A DNA stretch of 64,000 nucleotides from Thiovibrio frasassiensis. GTDB taxonomy: Bacteria; Desulfobacterota; Desulfobulbia; Desulfobulbales; Desulfurivibrionaceae. The position numbers and the translations under genes were made by a program. Below the pieces are notes generated by a model that was not told the origin of the DNA, searched no databases, and was given only the letters and a program-made list of their open reading frames with translations. The stretch is from contig NZ_JAPHEH010000001.1 in NCBI RefSeq assembly GCF_029607905.1, positions 1,827,530 to 1,891,529 of the forward strand, in the 5' to 3' direction. This document shows, in pieces, positions 7,665-18,310 of the stretch (the first letter of the stretch is position 1; each line of letters begins with the position of its first letter).

Positions 7665-8510
7665 TTAACTGCCCCCGTAACTGTGCAGGCCGGAAAGCAG
7701 GAAGTTGACACCATAATAAGTAAATATTACGGAGAGAAAGCCGATGATCGCCAGCCAGGCGATGCGCCGCCCCCCCCATCCCCTGGTGAATCTGGCATGG
7801 AGGGTTGCCGCATAGACAAACCAGGTGATCAGCGACCAGGTCTCCTTGGGGTCCCAGCTCCAGTAAGTACCCCATGCGGCGTTGGCCCAGACGGCGCCGG
7901 TAATAATGCCGGCGGAAAGCCAGAGAAAACCGAACACCAGTGTTTTGTGGATGATGTCGTCGATTACCTTGAGTTCGGGCAGAGAAGCGAGGAGGGAGCC
8001 GGCGTCATCCGGCGTCTTCCGGTCTTTGATCAGATACATAATCCCCATGCCACTGGCCACCGCAAAGGCGGCATAGCCGACAAAACAGGTGATGACATGG
8101 GCGATGAGCCAGTTGCTTTGCAATGCCGGGATCAGCGGTTTGATTTCCTTGCCGAATTGGGGGGAAAGCGAGGCATAGGCCATACTCAGGCAGGCAAATG
8201 GCATGGAGAAAGCGCCGAGCACCCGGTTCTTGTACTTGAACTCAAGGCCAAGGTAGAAGATGGCAATGGCCCAGGCAAAGAAAACCAGGGACTCGTACAT
8301 GTTCGAAAGGGGCGCGTAGCCGATCCCCGCCTGATACGATTCGTACCAGCGCAGACCTATGCCTGCGGTATTGATCAGGAAGGCGCAGATGGTGACCAGT
8401 GTGGCGATGAGGTCGATTTTTTTGGCCCGAAAAACAAAGATTGCGATGTAGAGCATCGCGGAGAGAAGATAGGCAAGGGTGGTAATGCCCAGGAGTTGTG
8501 AACTGTTCAT
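7665..8510 (-). CDS. ccsA: Cytochrome c biogenesis protein ResC/CcsA (heme handling)
   Basis: System II cytochrome c maturation subunit that, with ResB, exports heme and attaches it to apocytochromes on the outer face of the inner membrane. The 281 residues have about eight hydrophobic helices. The tryptophan-rich WWD-type motif WANAAWGTYWSWDPKETW (about 213-230) is diagnostic, with conserved histidines before and after it. It starts 9 bases after the end of resB with AAGGA upstream, so the two form an operon. The partner cytochromes are next door. Confidence 0.93.
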   Translation of the reverse strand: MNSSQLLGITTLAYLLSAMLYIAIFVFRAKKIDLIATLVTICAFLINTAGIGLRWYESYQAGIGYAPLSNMYESLVFFAWAIAIFYLGLEFKYKNRVLGAFSMPFACLSMAYASLSPQFGKEIKPLIPALQSNWLIAHVITCFVGYAAFAVASGMGIMYLIKDRKTPDDAGSLLASLPELKVIDDIIHKTLVFGFLWLSAGIITGAVWANAAWGTYWSWDPKETWSLITWFVYAATLHARFTRGWGGRRIAWLAIIGFLSVIFTYYGVNFLLSGLHSYGGS

Positions 8511-8519
8511 GGCAAATCC

Positions 8520-9875
8520 TTAAGCGTTTTGAAACGTGGTATCGTGAGTGAAACTCTCGACAAGGGCGGTAAACTCATTTTCAAAGGCGAGCTTGTTTTT
8601 GTTGCTGCTGCCACAAACCAGGATCCGGCATCGGTTCGCAGTCTCTTCCCGTACAATATATACCCAAACTCTCCGGTGGGAAAGAAAGAAGGCAACGTAA
8701 AGGCCAATCAGCATAAGGGCGCATCCGGCATAGACGGTCCAGACCCCGGGATCCTTCGCCACTTGAAGGCCGGTGGCGTATACCTGGTTTGCTTGGAATT
8801 CGTATGTCCCTGTCGGGGTGGTGATGGCCTGGGTGGTGTCGTTATCCATCCAAAAAATGCTGGGTTCGCCAGTGCCATCGGAAAACCACACCTTCAGCTT
8901 TTGCACATCACCCATGCGGCTGCGAACCTCCTGGTTGATAACCCCGAAGTCGATGCCGCCTTCGCTCCAGCTGATTTTCTGACCAAAGGGGATCTGGAAG
9001 AACTGACTGACCTTGGTGTTCTTGTTGGTGATGAGGACATTGAAGCCCTGCATGGGTTCGTAGCTGGACTGATAGAAGGTGATCCCCTTATAGTCCAAGG
9101 GGTCGTTGACGATGATGGGCCGCTTGTCAATTGCGAGCTTCCCGTTTTCCAGGACGGAGAGATCGGAGCGAAATTCCTTAGGGGTTGTGCCGTCGGCGTA
9201 AAATGTAACGTTGAAGTCGTCGCATTGTAGGGTGAAACCAAGGGGGATAGGTTTTCCGGTCCCGGTTTCATAAACGGTGTCGGTGGTGCTCCCCTCCGGA
9301 ATCATCACGCCTGCCTTGAACCCGAGCAGGGAGCCGATGATGGCTCCGGCAAAGATAATGAGGATGCTCAAGTGCACAGCATAGACGCCTAGACGGCTCC
9401 AAGCATTTTTCTGAGAAAAGAGAAGTATGCCTGTAGGTTTATTGTCACTCTGTGATTTCCAGCCGTTTTTAGCGAGAAGGGCGGTGGTGGTTTCCGCAAG
9501 GGCGGCACCATCTCCGGCCCCATAAAACAGATGGCGGTGCGGCATCTTCTCCAGCCGTTCCGGCTCGGTGTCCAGGTTGTTCAGCACCACCATCTGCCAG
9601 ACATTGGGCAGACGGTCGATGGTGCAGACCACGAGGTTGATGCTGAACAGGAGAAGCAGGGCAAGAAACCACCAGGAGTTGTACATGTCGGGCACATCGA
9701 GCATCTGGAAGAACTGCGCGGTGCGTTGACCAAAGGCCTCGATGTAGAAATCGGCGGGGTTCTTTTGGGGAATAAGCGTGCCGATGATGGAGGTCGTGGC
9801 CAGGATCAGCAGGCTAAAGAGGGCAAGCCTGACGGAGGCGAAAAACCGCCAAACCATATTATCTGTTTTTTTCAT
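8520..9875 (-). CDS. resB: Cytochrome c biogenesis protein ResB
   Basis: Second core subunit of system II cytochrome c synthesis. 451 residues: three N-terminal helices (LALFSLLILATTSIIGTLIPQ; WWFLALLLLFSINLVVCTIDRLP; about 165-190), a large periplasmic domain, a fourth helix near residue 385 (WTVYAGCALMLIGLYVAFFLSHRRVW), then a short cytoplasmic tail. This is the ResB/Ccs1 layout. It forms a tight pair with the downstream ResC gene. Confidence 0.93.
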   Translation of the reverse strand: MKKTDNMVWRFFASVRLALFSLLILATTSIIGTLIPQKNPADFYIEAFGQRTAQFFQMLDVPDMYNSWWFLALLLLFSINLVVCTIDRLPNVWQMVVLNNLDTEPERLEKMPHRHLFYGAGDGAALAETTTALLAKNGWKSQSDNKPTGILLFSQKNAWSRLGVYAVHLSILIIFAGAIIGSLLGFKAGVMIPEGSTTDTVYETGTGKPIPLGFTLQCDDFNVTFYADGTTPKEFRSDLSVLENGKLAIDKRPIIVNDPLDYKGITFYQSSYEPMQGFNVLITNKNTKVSQFFQIPFGQKISWSEGGIDFGVINQEVRSRMGDVQKLKVWFSDGTGEPSIFWMDNDTTQAITTPTGTYEFQANQVYATGLQVAKDPGVWTVYAGCALMLIGLYVAFFLSHRRVWVYIVREETANRCRILVCGSSNKNKLAFENEFTALVESFTHDTTFQNA

Positions 9876-10315
9876 AGGACCCTTGTGACGAGGTGTTTTT
9901 TAAAGGGGAAAAGATTGGCTGGGAAAGGCAGATAGCCCTGTCTTGGTGGCAGTATAACGAATAAGATAATTGTCTGTAATCTCTACCTGTGTTTGCTGTG
10001 CGCTGTCAATAAAAAACTCCCGAGAAGGCGGCGAGGTCAGTCTGCGCCGTGTCGTGTTGGGGAGAGTCGAAAAGACAGGCATGGTATCCTTAGTTTGTAA
10101 CAAGACAGCGCCCCTCTCGGTTTGTTCCGGTCTTTTTATTGGTCCCGCGATTTTTCCGGGGTTGATAAAAAAAGAGAACAAAACACTTGTCAAGCGCAGG
10201 GAGAAGGTGTATACATTTTCCTCTTTGAAAAGGGATCAGCCCGGCAGAATTCAGGCTCTCTCTGTATAGTGATTTCAAGATACCCGCTGGCGCGGTTTGT
10301 TAAAGGAGTTTTGTC
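9876..10315. other. Divergent intergenic region (resB / rpmB)
   Basis: 440 bases with no plausible gene; the short frames lack ribosome sites. It holds the rpmB promoter at 10187-10215 and, presumably, the leftward resBC promoter, for which I see no clear boxes. Confidence 0.55.
10187..10215 (+). promoter_or_regulatory. Sigma-70 promoter of rpmB
   Basis: TTGTCA (10187-10192), exactly 17 bases, TATACA (10210-10215), about 100 bases upstream of the rpmB start. Confidence 0.65.
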
Positions 10316-10510
10316 ATGTCAAAAAAATGTGCGATTTGTGGAAAAGGCCCCAATACCGGCAATAATGTGAGCCATGCCAATAATAAGAACAGAAGGCGTT
10401 GGCTGCCGAATTTGCAGCGTGTAAGAATGGCTACCTCCGGTGGCAATGGCATGCATATTCGTGTTTGCACCCGTTGTATCCGTTCCGGTGCCGTGGTTAA
10501 GCCTGCCTGA
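10316..10510 (+). CDS. rpmB: 50S ribosomal protein L28
   Basis: 64 residues, full length. It is the zinc-ribbon form of L28, with CAIC near the N-terminus and CTRC near the C-terminus, and the conserved [14 protein letters not shown] segment. AAAGGAG precedes the ATG and a terminator follows the stop. A structural protein of the large ribosomal subunit. Confidence 0.97.
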   Translation: MSKKCAICGKGPNTGNNVSHANNKNRRRWLPNLQRVRMATSGGNGMHIRVCTRCIRSGAVVKPA

Positions 10511-10535
10511 ACAATCTCCGAAATCGGTTATTGAC

Positions 10536-10574
10536 AGCCCCATGCTTCCTGTCGTGAAGTCGGGGCTTTTTTTT
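10536..10574 (+). terminator. Terminator of rpmB
   Basis: AGCCCC (10536-10541) pairs with GGGGCT (10562-10567), with an inner CTTC/GAAG extension, followed by eight T. Confidence 0.85.
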
Positions 10575-10648
10575 GTGCGCAATGCGCCGGCAGGGGATCT
10601 GGGGCTGTCGGCACCGATTCCTCGTTATAGGTTTTCTCCTCCCGAGCG

Positions 10649-10670
10649 AGGGCCTGTGTAAACAGGCCCT
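10649..10670 (-). terminator. Hairpin directly after the relA stop
   Basis: AGGGCCTGT (10649-10657) pairs with ACAGGCCCT (10662-10670), loop GTAA. It touches the stop codon of the leftward gene. No T run follows, so termination is uncertain; it may protect the mRNA 3' end. Confidence 0.45.
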
Positions 10671-12826
10671 TAGGTTCTTCTCGCCTCCAAGACACCATCA
10701 AGCTGTTGTACATGCTGTAGCAGACGGAACAGATGGTCCCTGCTGTTTATTTCAAGGATTATAGAGATTTTGGCTATTCCGCCGCTTGAGGTGGTGGCTT
10801 CGAGGGTGAGGATATTGGCGTCGTCGTGGCTGATCGCATTGCTCAGGGTGGCCAATAGCCCTTTCTGGTCTCGGGCGATTACCTGAATCTGAGCCCGGTG
10901 GGTGGCCTTGATGTTCTCGGCCCAATTGACGGCGATAAGCCGTTGTTGGTCCGAAGCCGAGAGATTTGGGCAGGACGCCTTGTGCACGGAAATACCCCTG
11001 CCGGAGGTGATGAAGCCCACGATCTCGTCTCCGGGTACCGGCATGCAGCAATGGCTGATCTTGGTGAGGACATTATCCGCGCCGCTCACCAGGATAATGT
11101 TGTCCCGGTCTTGCTTTCTGCCACCCCTGGGGTGGGCTGCTTCCTGAACAATATCCTCGGGCAGGGTTTCGCGGATTTCCTCGGGCTGCAGCTCCTTGAT
11201 GAGCGCTTGCACCATCATCTTGCCCGAGCCGATGCGGCGCATGAGGTCGTCAAGGGAGTTGCAGGCAATGTTCTTAAGCAGTTCCTTGAGATGCCCGGTC
11301 TTGATCAGTTTTTTCAGACTGATGTTGTGCCGTTTCAGCTCACGCTCGCAGATTTCCCGGCCAACATGCAAGGTTCTTTCCCGTTCTTCCTGATTGAGCC
11401 ATTGCCGGATCCGGCTTTTGGCCCGGGCTGTTTTGACAAGGCCCAGCCAGGAGCGGTTCGGTTTTTGTTTGGGCGAGGTGTGGATTTCGACCAGGTCGCC
11501 GTTTTTGAGCTGGGTTTTGAGTTGGGCAATAATTCCGTTGATCTTCGCGCCGGTGCAGTGATTGCCAACCTCGGTATGGATGCTGTAGGCAAAGTCAATG
11601 GGGGTGCTGCCCTTGGGGAATTCCTTGACCTCGCCGGTGGGGGTCAGGACGAAGATTTCCTCCTCGTAGAGTTCCCCCTTGATCGCATCGAGAAATTCCT
11701 TGGGATCTTCCAATTCCTGAAGGGTGTAGACCAGCTGCTTGAGCCATTTGAAAAGCTTGGCGTCCTTTGTGGTGATGGCCTTGCCTTCCTTATAGGCCCA
11801 GTGGGCGGCAATGCCTTCCTTGGCGATCTGATCCATCTCCTCGGTGCGGATCTGGACCTCCATGAATTCCCCGCGCAACCCGACAACCGAGGTATGCAGC
11901 GACTGATACATATTCCCTTTCGGGGTACTGATGAAATCCTTGAATCGCCCGTCCACCGGCGGCCACAGCGAATGGATGATGCCCAACGCTTCGTAGCACT
12001 CCTTGACCGAGGGAACGATGATCCTGAAGGCAACCTTGTCGTACACCCGTTCGAAGGGAATATTCTGGGCCACGAGCTTTTTGTAGATGCTGTACAGATG
12101 TTTGGGCCGGCCCAGCACCCGGAACTGCTTGAGGCCATGTTCGCTGAGTTTCTGGTTGAGCAGCGCCTTGACCTCATCGACATAGGTTTCCCGATCGGCG
12201 AGGGAGGTGTGGACCTTGGCGGCGAGATCCTCGTATTCCTCGGGATGGAGATTTGCGAAAGCGAGGTCTTCCAGCTCCCGTTTGAGCCAGTCGATTCCGA
12301 GGCGGCTGGCCAGGGGGGCATAGAGCTCCATGGTCTCCTGGGCGAATTCCAGCTGTTTCTCGCGCCCCACATGTTGCAGAGAGTGCATATCGTGCAGACG
12401 GTCGGCAAGTTTGACCAGGAGAACCCGGATGTCGGAGGACATGGCCAGCAGCAGCTTCCGGATATTTTCCGCCTGGTAGGCAAGATGGCTGTTGAACTGG
12501 ACATCGGTGATCTTGGTGGCACCCTTGACGATGTTGGTGACATCGTCGCCAAAGGTCTCGCGCAGAGTCTTTTCCGTCTCTTTGAGGTTTTCGGCTTTTT
12601 TGAGCACCCCGTGCAGGAGGCCGGCGCATAAGGTGGGCACATCAAGGCGCATGGTTGCCAGGATGTCGGTAACCATGAGGGCGTGGTACAGATAAGGCCG
12701 ACCGGAAAGGCGATGCTTGCCCGAATAAAATTCATCGGCAAAGGCATGGGCCTTGGTGAGCAGGGCGAGGTCTTCCTCGGGCATGTAGCCCCTGGCCCGT
12801 TCGCTTATGGATTCTATAGTAACCAT
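10670..12826 (-). CDS. relA: RelA/SpoT homologue, (p)ppGpp synthetase with degenerate hydrolase domain
   Basis: 718 residues with the full long-RSH layout: HD hydrolase region (about 20-180), synthetase (about 230-360), TGS (about 400-460), helical and zinc-finger region, C-terminal ACT. The synthetase keeps GRPKHLYSIYKK, YQSLHT and EVQIRT. The hydrolase site is broken: the canonical LLHDVVED is LLHGVLKK (H72, then G73, K76 and K77 in place of Asp, Glu, Asp), and LADRLHNM reads LADRLHDM. It should therefore make but not degrade the alarmone. ATG 12826 is the first Met after the proS stop. It sits in an ispG-proS-relA run, probably one operon. Confidence 0.92.
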   Translation of the reverse strand: MVTIESISERARGYMPEEDLALLTKAHAFADEFYSGKHRLSGRPYLYHALMVTDILATMRLDVPTLCAGLLHGVLKKAENLKETEKTLRETFGDDVTNIVKGATKITDVQFNSHLAYQAENIRKLLLAMSSDIRVLLVKLADRLHDMHSLQHVGREKQLEFAQETMELYAPLASRLGIDWLKRELEDLAFANLHPEEYEDLAAKVHTSLADRETYVDEVKALLNQKLSEHGLKQFRVLGRPKHLYSIYKKLVAQNIPFERVYDKVAFRIIVPSVKECYEALGIIHSLWPPVDGRFKDFISTPKGNMYQSLHTSVVGLRGEFMEVQIRTEEMDQIAKEGIAAHWAYKEGKAITTKDAKLFKWLKQLVYTLQELEDPKEFLDAIKGELYEEEIFVLTPTGEVKEFPKGSTPIDFAYSIHTEVGNHCTGAKINGIIAQLKTQLKNGDLVEIHTSPKQKPNRSWLGLVKTARAKSRIRQWLNQEERERTLHVGREICERELKRHNISLKKLIKTGHLKELLKNIACNSLDDLMRRIGSGKMMVQALIKELQPEEIRETLPEDIVQEAAHPRGGRKQDRDNIILVSGADNVLTKISHCCMPVPGDEIVGFITSGRGISVHKASCPNLSASDQQRLIAVNWAENIKATHRAQIQVIARDQKGLLATLSNAISHDDANILTLEATTSSGGIAKISIILEINSRDHLFRLLQHVQQLDGVLEARRT

Positions 12827-12863
12827 GCGATTGCAGGCGGAGATTATGGTTGTTGCGCCGCGT

Positions 12864-14588
<1,725 letters not shown>

Positions 14589-14673
14589 GGGGCACCTGGG
14601 TAAGCAGTTAAGGATTATGGTGAATCGTTCACTGGGAACGAAAAATGTGTCTCAATTTCTAAAATGCAAACGT

Positions 14674-15759
14674 TTATGGCTTGTGTGCGTTCTGCCGCGC
14701 CTCTTCAATCATGGCGTCGATCTCGGCCAGGAAAACGGCCAGGAGCTTGTCCTCGGCCACCTTTTTGTACAGTTGGCCCTTCTTGAAAATAATCCCGACT
14801 CCGTGGCCGCCCGCCACGCCGATATCGGCCTCCTTCGCCTCGCCCGGGCCATTGACCACACAGCCCATGACCGCGATCTTCAGCGGGGTTTCGATGTTCT
14901 GGATATGGCGCTCCACCTGTTCGGCCAGGGAAAAGAGGTTCACCTGACAGCGGCCGCAGGTGGGGCAGGAGATCAGCTCCGGCCCCCGTTCGCGGATGTG
15001 CAGGCTCCTCAGCAGTTCGTAGCCGACCCGAATTTCCTCCACCGGGTCGCGGGTCAGCGAAATGCGGAAGGTGTCGCCGATGCCTTCGTAGAGCAAAATG
15101 CCCAGGGCCACGCTGGATTTGACCGTGCCGGCAATGAGGCCGCCCGCTTCGGTGACCCCGAGATGCAGGGGGTAATCGCATTGGCTGGACAAGAGCCGGT
15201 ATGCTTCCAGGGTGTTGAGTGCGTCCGAGGACTTGAGGGAGATCTTGATTTGGTCAAAATCAAGTGCCTCCAGCAATTGGACATTGCGCAGAGCGCTTTC
15301 CACCAGGGCTTCCGGTGTAGGGTGGCCAAATTTTTGTAGGATATCTTTTTCCACCGAGCCGGAGTTGACCCCGACCCGGATGGGCACCCGGTGCTGTTTT
15401 GCCGCAGCCACAACCCGGGCCAGCTTGTCCGGGCCGCCCAGGTTGCCGGGATTGATCCGGATCCCCTGGGCGCCGTGCTCCATGCTGGCGATTGCCAGGC
15501 GCGCGTCAAAATGGATATCGGCGATGAGCGGGATGGTGATCTGCTCCCGGATCCGGGTGATGGCCGCAGCCGCCTCCAGGTCCAGGACCGCAACCCGGAT
15601 GATCTCGCAGCCCGCCTCGGAAAGGCGTTCGATCTGGGCCACAGTCGCAGCCACATCCCGGGTATCGGTATTGGTCATGGACTGCACGGCAATGGGGGCG
15701 TCGCCACCCACCGGGACGTTGCCAACCTTGATTTGTCGTGTTTTTTTACGGGTGATCAT
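14674..15759 (-). CDS. ispG: 4-hydroxy-3-methylbut-2-enyl diphosphate synthase (IspG/GcpE)
   Basis: 361 residues. It catalyses the reductive ring opening of MEcPP to HMBPP in the MEP isoprenoid pathway using a [4Fe-4S] cluster. The N-terminus KVGNVPVGGDAPIAVQSMTNTDT is diagnostic, and the cluster cysteines lie in CPTCGRC and in the VMGCVVNGPGEA segment. I start at the Met before ITRKKTRQ; the frame is open 30 codons further, but that part is unlike the family. There is no Shine-Dalgarno before this ATG, and a TATACT box lies only about 9 bases upstream, so a short or leaderless message is possible. Confidence 0.95.
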   Translation of the reverse strand: MITRKKTRQIKVGNVPVGGDAPIAVQSMTNTDTRDVAATVAQIERLSEAGCEIIRVAVLDLEAAAAITRIREQITIPLIADIHFDARLAIASMEHGAQGIRINPGNLGGPDKLARVVAAAKQHRVPIRVGVNSGSVEKDILQKFGHPTPEALVESALRNVQLLEALDFDQIKISLKSSDALNTLEAYRLLSSQCDYPLHLGVTEAGGLIAGTVKSSVALGILLYEGIGDTFRISLTRDPVEEIRVGYELLRSLHIRERGPELISCPTCGRCQVNLFSLAEQVERHIQNIETPLKIAVMGCVVNGPGEAKEADIGVAGGHGVGIIFKKGQLYKKVAEDKLLAVFLAEIDAMIEEARQNAHKP

Positions 15760-15915
15760 GGTGCGAGAGTATACACTTTTGCTTTTCTTCCTGCATCCTT
15801 CTTTTGCCGGTGCGTAATGCATCGGAATATGTCCAGTAGATTGTTTCAATTCGGGGAGTTCTGGTTCATGTATCCTGGTATTGAAAAAACGGCGGTCAAC
15901 TGGTAGGGTGCGGCC

Positions 15916-16116
15916 ATGAAACTTTTTGTCACCGTGCTTGGTCTTATCTTTGTCCTGGAAGCGATTCCCTATGTCCTTTTTCCCGAGGGCATGCAGCGGT
16001 GGCTTGCCCGGATCGGTCAGATGCCTGCTGGGGCCTTGCGGGCCACGGGCCTCTTTGCCCTTGCTCTTGGGCTGCTCCTCTGCTATCTCACCCAGCGGAC
16101 CGGGCTTTTTCCCTGA
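15916..16116 (+). CDS. DUF2065 (YjeT-like) small membrane protein
   Basis: 66 residues with two hydrophobic helices (about 2-20 and 42-60) joined by a short polar segment MQRWLARIGQMP. The length and pattern match the DUF2065/YjeT family, which is widespread in proteobacteria and of unknown function. It is divergent from ispG and precedes queA by 54 bases. Confidence 0.8.
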   Translation: MKLFVTVLGLIFVLEAIPYVLFPEGMQRWLARIGQMPAGALRATGLFALALGLLLCYLTQRTGLFP

Positions 16117-16170
16117 CGGGCGGGCCTTGTGTCCGTTTTTTCCCCATTTCCCCGCACCTTTTCTCTGTGA

Positions 16171-17289
16171 ATGGAATCCATGGCCAGCAACGCTGATTTT
16201 TTTCTCGCCTCCTATCAGTTCGTGCTGCCCGAGGAGAATATCGCCCAGCGCCCCCTGAGTCGCCGGGATTCCTCCCGGCTGCTGGTGGTGGATTGCCTGG
16301 CCGGAGAGACCAGGGATCGGAAATTTGCCGACATCTGTGACTATCTTGCCCCCGGGGATCTTCTGGTGGTGAACAACACCCGGGTTTTCCCCGCCCGCCT
16401 GCTTGGCAGAAAGGAAACCGGCGGCAAGGCGGAGCTGTTGATTCTGGAATATCCGGTGGGGGAAGCAGATTCTTATAATGGGGATCTGGAGGGGTGGCAG
16501 CAGGCCGAGGTGCTAGGGCTGGTGAAAAGCGCCAAGCGGCCGCAGCCCGGAGGACAACTGCTTTTTTCCGAGAATCTGGTGGGGACGGTGCGGGAGATAC
16601 TTGGTGACGGTAAGGTGCGGGTTACCTTGCGCTATCGGGGAGATTTGGCGCGCCTTTTGGAAGCGCACGGGCAACTGCCCCTGCCCCCATATATTCGTCG
16701 GGAAGAAGGGCAGAGCGAGGAAGACCGGCAACGGTACCAGACGGTGTATGCTGAAAATCCCGGGGCGGTGGCCGCGCCTACCGCCGGGCTCCATTTTACC
16801 CCCGAGCTTCTGGTAAGGATTCAGGCGAAAGGGGTACGCATTGCCCAGGTCACCCTGCATGTCGGGTATGGAACCTTTGCCCCGGTGCGGGTTGAGGATA
16901 TCCGCGAGCATGCGATCCACGCCGAATATCTCAAGGTTTCCGAAGAAACCGCCGCGCTGGTCAACGAAACCCGGGCTGCAGGCGGGAGAATTTGGGCGGT
17001 GGGGACCACTTCCGTACGGGCTCTGGAGTTTGCCGCCGAGCCGATGGGGCAGGTCTTGGCCCGCAGCGGCTTCTGTGATCTCTATATCTATCCGGGCTAT
17101 CAGTTCAGGGTGGTGGACAACCTGATCACCAACTTCCATCTGCCGCAATCATCCCTGTTGTTTTTGGTCAGCGCCCTGGCTGGCAGGGCACGGATTCTTG
17201 CGGCGTACGGGGAGGCGGTGGAGAAGGGGTACAGGTTTTACAGCTACGGGGACGCCATGGTCTTGATCACCAAGCATCCCCAAGGGTGA
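16171..17289 (+). CDS. queA: S-adenosylmethionine:tRNA ribosyltransferase-isomerase
   Basis: 372 residues. It transfers and isomerises the ribosyl part of SAM onto preQ1-modified tRNA to make epoxyqueuosine. Typical segments are LPEENIAQRPL, GDLLVVNNTRVFPARLLG, AAPTAGLHFTPELL, HVGYGTFAPVRVEDI and DNLITNFHLPQSSLLFLVSAL. ATG 16171 is taken; ATG 16180 is an alternative, and neither has a strong ribosome site. It converges on the zinc-ribbon gene with a six-base gap. Confidence 0.96.
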   Translation: MESMASNADFFLASYQFVLPEENIAQRPLSRRDSSRLLVVDCLAGETRDRKFADICDYLAPGDLLVVNNTRVFPARLLGRKETGGKAELLILEYPVGEADSYNGDLEGWQQAEVLGLVKSAKRPQPGGQLLFSENLVGTVREILGDGKVRVTLRYRGDLARLLEAHGQLPLPPYIRREEGQSEEDRQRYQTVYAENPGAVAAPTAGLHFTPELLVRIQAKGVRIAQVTLHVGYGTFAPVRVEDIREHAIHAEYLKVSEETAALVNETRAAGGRIWAVGTTSVRALEFAAEPMGQVLARSGFCDLYIYPGYQFRVVDNLITNFHLPQSSLLFLVSALAGRARILAAYGEAVEKGYRFYSYGDAMVLITKHPQG

Positions 17290-17295
17290 TGGTGT

Positions 17296-17565
17296 TCAGT
17301 CGCACTTGCAGGCGCAACCTTCCTTGGCCGGGCAAGCCGGAGCTGCCTCGGAGCTTGCCGTCTGGCAGGATGTGGTTGTCTTGCCGGTGTTGCTGTAACC
17401 ATCGGAGTACCATCCCCCGCCCTTCAGCTGGAAGGAGCTGCGGGAGATAAGTTTCTTGAGCGTGCCGGTGCAGGCAGGGCAGGTGGTCAGTGGTTTTTCG
17501 GCCAGGCTCTGCTGTGCTTCGATGATATCCTGGCAGGCCTCACACTGGTATTCGTAAATCGGCAT
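17296..17565 (-). CDS. FmdB-family zinc ribbon protein
   Basis: 89 residues. The N-terminus MPIYEYQCEAC with a second CPAC pair (about residue 34) is the FmdB regulatory zinc ribbon; SRSSFQLKGGGWYSDGYS is also family-typical. The C-terminal tail is cysteine-rich (CPAKEGCACKC). The function of the family is poorly defined; metal binding is inferred from the four cysteines. Confidence 0.88.
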   Translation of the reverse strand: MPIYEYQCEACQDIIEAQQSLAEKPLTTCPACTGTLKKLISRSSFQLKGGGWYSDGYSNTGKTTTSCQTASSEAAPACPAKEGCACKCD

Positions 17566-17653
17566 TTCTGGTCCCTCCGTTTTGAGTCCAGTACGGTGAT
17601 ATGTTAAAAAAAAGCACCGGAAACAGATTTTTTGCTTGTTTCCAGCGAAACAT

Positions 17654-17677
17654 CTGTAAAATTGCTATACTTTACAG
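17654..17677. promoter_or_regulatory. Inverted repeat, candidate operator
   Basis: CTGTAAA (17654-17660) and TTTACAG (17671-17677) separated by 10 bases, in the gap between the zinc-ribbon gene and the small signalling gene. A TATAAT box lies at 17701-17706, consistent with a rightward promoter. Confidence 0.4.
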
Positions 17678-17804
17678 TATGGCCATTCTTAGAAATGGGC
17701 TATAATTTAATGCCGGTTGCCTGATCTGTCAATGTTAGAGGACGGATTCCCTGTCGGGACGCGGGAAATGGCTTGTCCCAGGAAAAAAACAAAGAGGAAC
17801 AGGC

Positions 17805-18128
17805 GTGCAGAGAATACTGATAGGCCAAGCTGGCCCGGGAATGGTTCTGGGCAAGGAAATTCTTAATCCCGAGGGGATGGTGCTCTGCGGGGCGGGAACA
17901 CCGTTGACCCCGGCCCTGATCGAGCGCTTGATCAACATGGACGTTGTTGATATCACGGTGGAAGGGCATCCCGTGATCCTGGGGGACGAAAAGACCCTGC
18001 AGGAGGAATTGCATGAGATCGATCTGCGTTTTCAGCGGGTTGAAGACATTGCCCCGCTCATGTATCTCAAAAAGCGGATCCAGGCAAAGCTGGCGGCCTC
18101 GCGGAAGTTGGGAGCCGGGACAGAATAA
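17805..18128 (+). CDS. Small DUF3391-like protein
   Basis: 107 residues from a GTG start preceded by AGAGGAA. The first half (GPGMVLGKEILNPEGMVLCGAGTPLTPALIERLINMDVVDITVEG) resembles the DUF3391 N-terminal module that precedes HD-GYP domains in c-di-GMP phosphodiesterases, here without the catalytic part. The second half is a charged helix. It lies upstream of HDOD and GGDEF genes, so a signalling role is likely but unproven. Confidence 0.65.
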   Translation: MQRILIGQAGPGMVLGKEILNPEGMVLCGAGTPLTPALIERLINMDVVDITVEGHPVILGDEKTLQEELHEIDLRFQRVEDIAPLMYLKKRIQAKLAASRKLGAGTE

Positions 18129-18310
18129 TTTGTCCGATTCTGTCCGTTCTTTTGTGGCTTCTCCTGTCGTTTTGTTCAGACGTAATGTTCCAGTTGTTTT
18201 AATTATTTTTTAGCGCTTGCGATGAAATAACCAAGATATTTTTTTCACTGTCGGTACGGTTTTTGTGCCGTTTGCGATGGTGCAATGGTCCACATTCTGA
18301 ATGGCGGTTT

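Noticed and set aside
10898-12631. Long (577 codon) rightward open frame
   Set aside because: It is the antisense shadow of relA; the leftward frame has clear RSH motifs and the antisense has no family resemblance or ribosome site.
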